A stretch of 64,000 nt of DNA from Anomaloglossus baeobatrachus (lineage: Eukaryota > Chordata > Amphibia > Anura > Aromobatidae). Under the pieces are notes generated by a model. It was not told the DNA's origin, searched no databases, and worked only from the letters and a program-made list of their open reading frames with translations. Of the stretch, positions 56,705 to 64,000 are shown one piece after another. Where the stretch lies: positions 532,592,556-532,656,555 of the forward strand of contig NC_134356.1 in the NCBI RefSeq assembly GCF_048569485.1, written 5' to 3'. Position numbers and translations under genes: made by a program. The first letter of the stretch is position 1, and every line of letters begins with the position of its first letter.

Positions 56705-57699
56705 CAGACCCATGTTGACATGCAAATCTGCCACTGCATGTTGCCGCCCTGCTGGGCAAGTACAGTGCGATGAGCCCCGCCCCCCCCTCCCTGTGCGCTG
56801 CTATCTGTGTCCTGACTTGTATGTGCTGGACAAACACAGGGTTGCCCTCTCTGTCTAGGACACCAGCGCTGTTTGCCCAACAGTGTCCTCAGCTCATTAT
56901 GTTGTATGGTGCCCGGGCAACTGGGACCCCCGTGCCCTGTCTGTGATGAATGCAGCCTCCCGTGCTCCTCGCTTCTGAATACAGTCAGAAGCAGGAATGT
57001 CACCTGACACCAGCGATCAACAGCACTGAACTTCGTATCGCTGAGCTGTAAGGACACTGCAATTATCACAGCTCCCGAGGAGAAGAGACAGCATGCTGCA
57101 TGGGTGAGAAGGGAGAGACATCGAGGGGGGGGGTGGCAGAGAAGAGCGTGGACGGCTGACAGATTGGGGGGGCATAGAAGAGAGTTCATGGGTGACACAG
57201 CAGGGGGCCAGAGACGAGAGTTCATGGGGGTGTGAGACAGGAGAGTGCTTGGGTTGCAGAGGAGACAGTGCAGTGGGAGAGAAGAGGGTGCATGAGAGGG
57301 GATTATGTATAATATATTATACAATTCTAGGTGTGTGTGTGTGTGTGTGTGTGTGTATATCCATCCTATAGACTCACATTAGGGGGCGGGGCTATATTTA
57401 GTTTTCATTACATAGTATTTATCTATCAGGTGCTGGGGCAGTATACTAACAGGGAATGTGTGTGCAGGGGGCGGGCAGAGGGTGTGGCTGGACACTGAGG
57501 CTGGGCGGTGCCAGCTCTGTGAGGTTCGGCAGTCAAACATGTCATGTTAGGTTGTGCTGAATGTAAACAAAGAGCTGCAGAGAATAAAGTGAAAAATCAA
57601 GAGAAACAAAAGTTAGAAAACAAAAAATAACAATGTAGGGGTGATTTATATGACCATACAGCACAGATTAGCTGAATTATTTTTTTTTTTTTTGGAGTT
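56705..57699. other. Continuation of the outer MITE, no gene
   Basis: GC-rich repeat DNA with a (GT)n run near 57331-57355. Short open frames lack family features. Confidence 0.5.
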
Positions 57700-58363
57700 T
57701 GCCGGACAACTCCTTTAACCCCTTCAGCCCCCAGCCTTTTTTCACCTTAAAGACCGGGCCATTTTTTACATTTCTCACCAGTGTCACTTTGACAGGTTAT
57801 AACTCTGGAACGCTTCAACGGATCCTGGCGATTCTGACATTGTTTTTTCGTGACATATTGTGCTTCATGTCAGTGGTAAATTTAGGACGATATGTTTTGC
57901 GTTTATTTGTGAAAATTTTGGAAATTTGGCAATTTTCAAAATTTGACATTTTATGCCCATAAATCTGTGAGATGTCACACAAAATAGTTACTATATAACA
58001 TTTCCCACTTGTCTACTTTATACCAGCGCAATTTTCGAAACAAATTTTTTTTCCGTTAGGAAGTTAGAAGGGTTCAAAGTTCATGAGCAATTTCTCATTT
58101 TTCCAACAAAATTTACAAAGATTTTTTTTTTAGGTACCACATCACATTTGCAGTGACTTTGAGAGGCCTAGCTGACAGAAAATACCCAAAAGTGACCCCA
58201 TTCTAAAACCTGCACCCCTCACACTGCTCAAAACTACATCCAAGAAGTTTATTAACCCTTTAGGAGTTTTACAGCCACCAAAGCAATGTTGAAGGAAAAA
58301 ATGAGTATTTTACTTTTTTTTTTTACACAAAAATGTTCATTCAGCCATAAAATTTAGTATTTT

Positions 58364-59815
58364 CACAAGGGTATCAGGGAAAAATGCACCATAAAATTAA
58401 TTGTGCAATTTCTCCTGAGTACACCGATATCTCATATGTTGGGGAAATCAATTGTTTGGGCGCACGGCAAGGCTCAGAAGAGAAGGAGCATCATTTGAAT
58501 TTTCGAAAGCAAAATTGTCTGGAATAGTTAGTGGATGCCATATTGTGTTTGGAGACCCCCTGAGGTGCCTAAACAATGGAGCTCCCCCACAAGTGAACCC
58601 ATTTTGGAAACTAGACCCCTCATGGAATTTATCTAGATGTTTATTGAGCACTTTGAACCTCTGGGGGCTTCACACATATTAATAACTTTGAGCCGTGAAA
58701 ATAATAAATAAAAAAAAATTACCACGAAATTGTTACTTCAAACAGGTAGCTTTTTTTTCACAAGGGTATCAGGAAAAATTGCAACATAAAATGTATTGTG
58801 CATTTTCTCCTGAGTACACAGATACCTCATATGTGGTGCAAATCAAATGTTTGTGCGCACAGCAGGGCTCGGAAGGCAAGGAGCGACATTTGACTTTTCA
58901 AACGCAAAATTGTCTGGAATCGTTAGTGGATGCCATGTTCTGTTTGGAGACCCCCTGAGGTGCCTAAACAATGGAACTCCCCCACAAGTGACCCCATTTT
59001 GGAAACTAGACCCCTCATGGAATTTATCTAGATGTTTACTGAACACTTTGAACCCCTGGAGGCTTCACAAAAGTTTAGAATGTTCAGCCGTGAAAATATG
59101 TTTGTTTTTTTTTTTTTTTTTTAACCATGAAATTATTTCAACCAGGTAGCTTTTTTTTCCACAAGGGTATCAGGAAAAAATGCACCACAAAATGTATTGT
59201 GCAATTTCTCCTGAGTACACAGATACCTCATATGTGGTGGAAAGTAATTGTTTGGGCACACGGGGCTCAGAAGAGGAGGAGAGCCATTTCACAGCAAAAT
59301 TGGTTGGAATTATTAGCGTACGCCATGTTGCGTTTGGAGACCCACTGAGCTGCCTAAACAATGCAGCTCCCCCACAAGTGACCTCATTTTGGAAACTAGA
59401 CCCCCCCATGGCATAAATCTAGATGGGTAATGAGCACTTTGAACCCTCACGTGCTTCATACATTGAGGCATAATAACATTAAAGTACTTTGTTTTCTCCA
59501 CAAAAATGTTATTTTAGGCTCAATTTTTTAATTTGTACAGGGGTAACAGGATAAAATGGACCGCAAAATTTGTTGGGCAATTTGTTCTGAATACGCTGAT
59601 ACCTCATATGTGGCAGAAAACCACTGTTTGGGCGCACGGCAGAGCTCCAGAGGGAAGGAGCGTCATTTGACTTTTTAAATGGAAAATTAGGTGGAATCGT
59701 TAGCCGCACCATGTTGTTTGGAGATCCCCCTGATGTGCCCGAACAGTGGAGCTCCCCCACATGTGACCCCACGTTGGAAACTAGACCCCCCCCCCCATAC
59801 AAAGAAATATTAGTC
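58364..59815. repeat. Four diverged modules of about 380-400 bp
   Basis: Each module has CACAAGGGTATCAGG or a variant (58364, 58759, 59160, about 59537), then TTCTCCTGAGTACAC, a CATATGTGG block, CTGAGGTGCCTAAAC and TTGGAAACTAGACCCC. Modules are clearly diverged, so older than the 53-kb array. Confidence 0.9.
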
Positions 59816-59883
59816 TGGCAAAATAAAAAATACAGAAGTCAGTAAAAAAAAAAAAAATGTATGTATGTGCCTGCAACTGACAC

Positions 59884-60036
59884 TAAGGCAAGTGCCACAC
59901 GTGAGAGCGATGCACAAATCTCGCATCACATCACCCGACACAGCCGCACACTCCTGTCTAGAAGAGAGTGACCGTGCCGGATGATGCGGTGTGAGACTTG
60001 TGCATCGCTCTCACGTGTGGCACTGGGCTGACCCTT
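59884..60036. mobile_element. Palindromic MITE
   Basis: AAGTGCCACACGTGAGAGCG and CGCTCTCACGTGTGGCACT are inverted around a CATCACATCACCCGACA/GATGATGCGG centre. The outer boundary AAGG...CCTT is approximate. Confidence 0.75.
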
Positions 60037-60450
60037 ACAATATTCACTAAAAAATACTGTAGTTGACGATCACTACAGTATAATTTTACTGGCCCTAAAC
60101 GAAGTTTATTTGTATTTCTTTCTTAGTTTACAGAAAAAAAATCAGGACGAACGCACAGATGTGCTGCAATAAGGAGGGGACTAGGTGGGATGGAAAAGAA
60201 GATGGATGGAGGATGGGAGAGGGCGCGGCGGAGGATGGGAGATGGCGTGGCGGATGGAGGAGGGCACAACGGATGCGGGAGCGGCGGAGGAAGGGGGGAG
60301 AGGGGAAGGGTGGAAGGGTAGTGGGAGGTGAGATTGGGGATAGCTACCTTACAGATGGATCTAGGCAGCAGGATTGCAGCAGATCCGAGAGGGGGCAGAG
60401 GATTAAGGGGATGGGAGAGAGCAGGCAGCAGATCAGGGAGGGGGCAGAGG

Positions 60451-60890
60451 CTGATGCAGGGGGGAGTGCGGCGGCTGATGCAGGGGGGAGTGCGGCGGCT
60501 GATGCAGGGGGAGAGTGCGGCGGCTGATGCAGGGGGAGAGTGCGGCGGCTGATGCAGGGGGAGAGTGCGGCGGCTGATGCAGGGGGAGAGTGCGGCGGCT
60601 GATGCAGGGGGAGAGTGCGGCGGCTGATGCAGGGGGAGAGTGCGGCGGCTGATGCAGGGGGGAGAGTGCGGCGGCTGATGCAGGGGGGAGAGTGCGGCGG
60701 CTGATGCAGGGGGGAGAGTGCGGCGGCTGATGCAGGGGGGAGAGTGCGGCGGCTGATGCAGGGGGGAGAGTGCGGCGGCTGATGCAGGGGGGAGAGTGCG
60801 GCGGCTGATGCAGGGGGGAGAGTGCGGCGGCTGATGCAGGGGGGAGAGTGCGGCGGCTGATGCAGGGGGGAGAGTGCGGCGGCTACAAGG
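60451..60890. repeat. 24/25/26-bp minisatellite, about 17 units
   Basis: Units CTGATGCAGGGGGG(AG)AGTGCGGCGG occur in three successive length classes (24, 25, then 26 bp), differing in the G-run and in AG duplication. Confidence 0.95.
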
Positions 60891-61700
60891 AGGCAGCAGA
60901 AAGAAAGCAGTGACGTCAGATGCAGGGGGGGCGCAGCGTGAGGAGAGCAGCGGCGTCAGATGCCCCCATGCATCTGACGCCGCTGCTCTCCTCCCACTGC
61001 GCCACCCCCTGCATCTGACGCCGCTGCTCTCTTTCTGCTGAGTAGCGGCGTAACATGCAGGGGCGCAGCGGGAATGTGGCGGCGTCACATGTAGGGGCGC
61101 GGCGGGAGAGTAGCGGCTTCACATGCAGGGGAGCAGCGGGAGAGCAGGGGCGAAGCAGATGGAGGAGGGCAGCGGTGGATCGGGGGCTGGGACTCACAGA
61201 TGGGCACCCGCAGGGATCGCTCTCCTCAGATTACACGGAGGGAGAAGCTAAGGAGAGCGATCTCCTACAGCGAGCTCACCCGGTCCTAGATGCACGGTGC
61301 TTGGAGAGATTGGTCACAAGGCCGATCTCTCCAATCGGAGCTGGGGGCGGGTGCAGTAAAGCTTACCGAGCTCCAGCCAATGGCCAGTGCTGCACCTGAA
61401 CTGACATAGCTGGATTTCAATGCTTCAGCCATTTTCAATGGCCGAAACATTACACTGGCTGTGATTGGCTGAGCGGCGTTCGTCAGCCAATCACAGCCTC
61501 CGTAGGTCCGGGAAGGAGACATCACCCCTCCTGAGGTCAGGTACAAGTCCTCTCCTTCCCGAATCTACAGTTTTTGAAAACCGATCGCGGTGCCCGGGCT
61601 CCGGGGCCGTGACTTCGCCATGACGGATGTATCCGTCATGGGTCTTTAAGTACCAGGGCACCATGGCGGCTAGATCAGTCAAAGGTCATGAAGGGGTTAA

Positions 61701-62245
61701 ATCAGGCAGGCAATCCAACACTACATGAGAGCATCAAGGGTCCCTTTACAAAATTAGGGTCCCTACACTAAATTCCTAGCTGCATATATGGGGCAGATTC
61801 TGCCTAGCTGAGCTAATTTTATGTAGTCTACAATTAGGTCAGAATTGTTATTTCCCACACCCACCACCTCCATTATCTGAACCACAGTGACTATAGTCAG
61901 GGTTCACACATCAGCTGCATTAGACTCAGTTTTTTAGTGCCCAAAGTGATTACAACCGAACTGCATCCATTGTCATAGGATATTTTAACCATGTTCTCCT
62001 TTTTTAAAAAAAAAATTTCATGTTCTATGTGGCCCTATGTACCAACTACTTCATAGATCCTAAGGGTAATCTGTCAGTCCGTTTGCGTTTCATTCTGCTG
62101 AAACAATGGGCAGTATGAACCATGACCTAGCTGCAATCGTTCTTCAGCATTTTAGAGAAAACATAGTATTCACCCAGGAACCTTTGGTAAATGAGATGGA
62201 TCTAATGTGGTCCCCGTCCAGATTCTCCACCCCCAACACATTGTA
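61701..62245. other. TICRR intron 2, no gene or repeat recognised
   Basis: AT-rich, without coding signal. Single-copy-looking. Confidence 0.5.
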
Positions 62246-62972
62246 CTTTAAAGCTCAACAATATTTTCCTATATAACCTAAAGCCAGTGCTATACTGGTG
62301 GTAAGCTGCTGATTCTCTATACATATCTTTTAGTTGTCAGCTCAAATGTATAGTTTTTGAAACAAGCATAGAAAGTTTGTAAAATGTACAACTTTTTGAT
62401 TGGCAGCAGCTGACGATCAGCTAAGAGCAGGGGTGGGATTTGATAATTCCCGCCCCCCTGCCTGTTGTTCCTTCCCCTATATTTCCTTTAGGTTATTTCT
62501 CTTATAGAAGCATTTTACTAATGTAGCTAGAAGGACCTTGCTGATGTCATACCCTTGTGACTAGAAGGGGCAGGGCCTCAGCCAACATAGCTGGTGCTGG
62601 GAAGCAACATTATTTTTCTGGTGGCTGAGGCCCCGTCCCTTCTGGTCACGTGTATGACGTCAGCACAGGTCCTTCTAGCCACAACCATTAGTAAAACGCT
62701 TCTATAATGAAAATATCTTAAATAAAAGGGGGAGGAATAACAGACAAAGGGGCGGGAATCACATATAAAAGCCCACCCCAGCTATCAGCTGATAGGCAGC
62801 TGCTGTCATTCAAAAAGCTGCTCATTTCACAAAATTTACTTGCTTGTGTTTCAAAAACTACATCCGAGCTGACAACTAATGGTATGTATAGAATCAGCCT
62901 GATAGTGCCAGTATAGCACTGGCTTTAGGTTATATATTTAGGAAAATCTTGGTGATTGGTGCACTTTAAAGG
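62246..62972. mobile_element. Fold-back MITE
   Basis: ACTTTAAAGCTCAACAATAT...CCTAAAGCCAGTGCTATACT at the left is inverted at 62905-62972. The CATAGCTGG/GGTCACGTG centre (62540-62660) is itself inverted. Confidence 0.8.
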
Positions 62973-63574
62973 GATTCTGTCAGCAGGTTTTTGCTATATA
63001 ATCTGAAGACAGCATGCTGTAAGAGTTAAAAAACCAACCACCAGGGTTTTTCTATATATGCAGTAAAGGCCGTGCCTCACAAGCAGTAAGATGCTGAATC
63101 CTGGCACACCTGTTACAGAAAGAAGTGATGCTTGGTTGATGAATTATCTTTAATCAAAGATGCAGAAATCACTGCACTTTGGCATGTGCATCGGATGCGG
63201 GTCCTTGTGTGTCGGGTTCGTCCTCCTGGCCTGCTCTTTTCTTTATTTCAAGATCGGGCTGCCATTGCTGTTGGCGGCACATTCGCATTGCCACAGGCAT
63301 TAAACCTTTATTAAAATGGCATTGGAGTCTGCACATGCGTGTACAGCGAACTCCGGTGCCATTTCATTGAAGATACTGCGCTGAAGACTCAGATGCATTG
63401 GCGCGTGCGCAGATTTATTTATTTATTTATTTTTTATTTTTTTTTTTTTTAACATCTGCAACTGTAAAGATATTTCGATCTTTCTGCAACAGGTATGATT
63501 GAACTCAGCATCTTAGTGCCAGTATGGCACTGCCTTTACCTCATAAAAAAATCCTGGTGGGTAGTTCTCTTTAA
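62973..63574. mobile_element. MITE with TTTAAAGGGA-type end
   Basis: Starts AAAGGGATTCTGTCAGCAGG. The right end carries AAATCCTGGTGGGTAG, the complement of CCACCAGGGTTTTTC near 63040, and CTTTAAAGGG. A T/A-rich stretch at 63417-63450. Confidence 0.6.
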
Positions 63575-63945
63575 AGGGAACCTGTCACTAGGTTTTTCCC
63601 CTTATAAGCGGCGGCCACCACCAGTGAGCGCTTTTATATTCTATAATACTCTTTATAAGTGCCCAAATCGCTCTGTAGAACGTAAAAAAAGACCTGTTAT
63701 ACTTGCCTAGGGGGCGATTGGGTCCAATATGCATCACTGCTCTTGGTCCGGTGCCTCCTCCATTTTGTGCAATCGCTGTTTTCTTTCCCACCTTCTTGTT
63801 GAAGACGCGTCCTACTGCATTGCACTCCTGCGCAAGCGCACTTTGGTCCGTCTCCTATAATATATATATTAAATTGGGTACAGCGGTGCAATGCAGTATG
63901 TGATAAATATTTTTTCAGAAGAATTTGAGAAAGTGATGAAATGTC
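63575..63945. mobile_element. MITE fragment with AAAGGGAACCTGTCA end
   Basis: The same end motif as the fold-back at 37780. The right end was not found before 63946. Confidence 0.5.
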
Positions 63946-64000
63946 CTATATATACCGTATTTTTCGGACTATAAGACGCACTTTTTTTCCCCCCAAATGT
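63946..64000. repeat. Start of a TACCGTATTTTTCGG MITE
   Basis: Matches the complement of the end at 41297. Cut by the window edge. Confidence 0.65.

Larger units (their letters stand above)
47336..57714. mobile_element. Outer MITE split by DIRS and by the 450-bp array
   Basis: The left end AAAGGGTTATCCGGCT (47336) and the right end GCCGGACAACTCCTTT (about 57700-57716) are imperfect inverted repeats. Between them only 53057-53206 and 56691-57699 appear to belong to the element. The rest is DIRS (47361-53056) and the tandem array. The piggyBac-like element then sits in the TTAA at its right end. Confidence 0.55.
57719..61696. mobile_element. piggyBac-like non-autonomous element (3978 bp)
   Basis: TTAA lies on both sides (57715-57718 and 61697-61700), with inverted ends CCCCTTCA and TGAAGGGG. 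TTAA duplication with CCC-type ends is the piggyBac pattern. No transposase is encoded. The interior is made of a four-module array (58364-59815), a MITE (59884-60036) and a minisatellite (60451-60890). Related sequence lies inverted at 22976-24640. Confidence 0.8.

Noticed and set aside
56162-57324. Open frames right of the 450-bp array (for example a 213-codon minus frame)
   Set aside because: Low-complexity translation of repeat DNA without family features.
60123-61088. 321-codon minus-strand frame rich in HQPPHSPP
   Set aside because: Translation of the 24-26-bp minisatellite; not a gene.
63132-63903. Short open frames near the right edge
   Set aside because: They overlap MITE sequence and lack any recognisable domain.
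46847-64000. Further TICRR exons
   Set aside because: No open segment with splice sites and Treslin-like sequence was recognised; intron 2 seems to run past the window.

Overview
This window is eukaryotic, vertebrate DNA, most likely from an anuran amphibian. The evidence is a spliced vertebrate gene (two exons of TICRR/Treslin) embedded in very dense interspersed repeats. The repeat mix (Ty3/gypsy chromovirus, Gmr1-like Ty3, DIRS, Penelope-like, L1- and L2/CR1-type LINEs, hAT, Tc1, Harbinger-like and piggyBac-like elements, and many fold-back MITEs) is typical of large frog genomes. The amphibian assignment is inference from repeat composition, not proof.

Layout. 1-3135: minus-strand end of a Ty3/gypsy element (pol part, gag, one 1.1-kb LTR). 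3136-about 12960: a Penelope-like element (RT plus GIY-YIG) split by a 5.8-kb chromovirus (5897-11718) with 5-bp target duplications; a degenerate hammerhead motif lies in its 3' part. 13375-13887: Tc1 relic. 13916-19036: complete 5.1-kb hAT transposon with an 8-bp target duplication and a 1072-codon transposase frame. 19600-20450: Penelope-like terminal remnant carrying a well-formed hammerhead ribozyme candidate on the minus strand. 21549-22127: solo LTR. 22135-34600: two copies of an L1-like LINE tail, a piggyBac-like fragment, and an L2/CR1 LINE that was hit by a 7.9-kb Ty3 element (25513-33412). That element looks whole, its LTRs look identical, and its integrase is encoded before its reverse transcriptase (Gmr1-type order).

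35401-36351: CCAAT-rich promoter, upstream ORF and first coding exon of TICRR. 36352-46623: intron 1, about 10.3 kb and nearly all nested repeats. 46624-46846: coding exon 2. 46847-64000: the start of intron 2, with a DIRS element (47361-53056), a young array of about seven 450-bp units ending in an inverted piece and flanked by a 14-bp duplication (53207-56690), a 4-kb piggyBac-like element full of internal tandem repeats (57719-61696), and a string of fold-back MITEs to the end. No further TICRR exon was recognised.

The only host gene supported is TICRR, which acts in replication-origin firing. Everything else is transposable-element history, and the nesting gives relative ages: the Penelope-like element is older than the chromovirus inside it, and the L1-like fragment is older than the L2/CR1 fragment, which is older than the Gmr1-like element.
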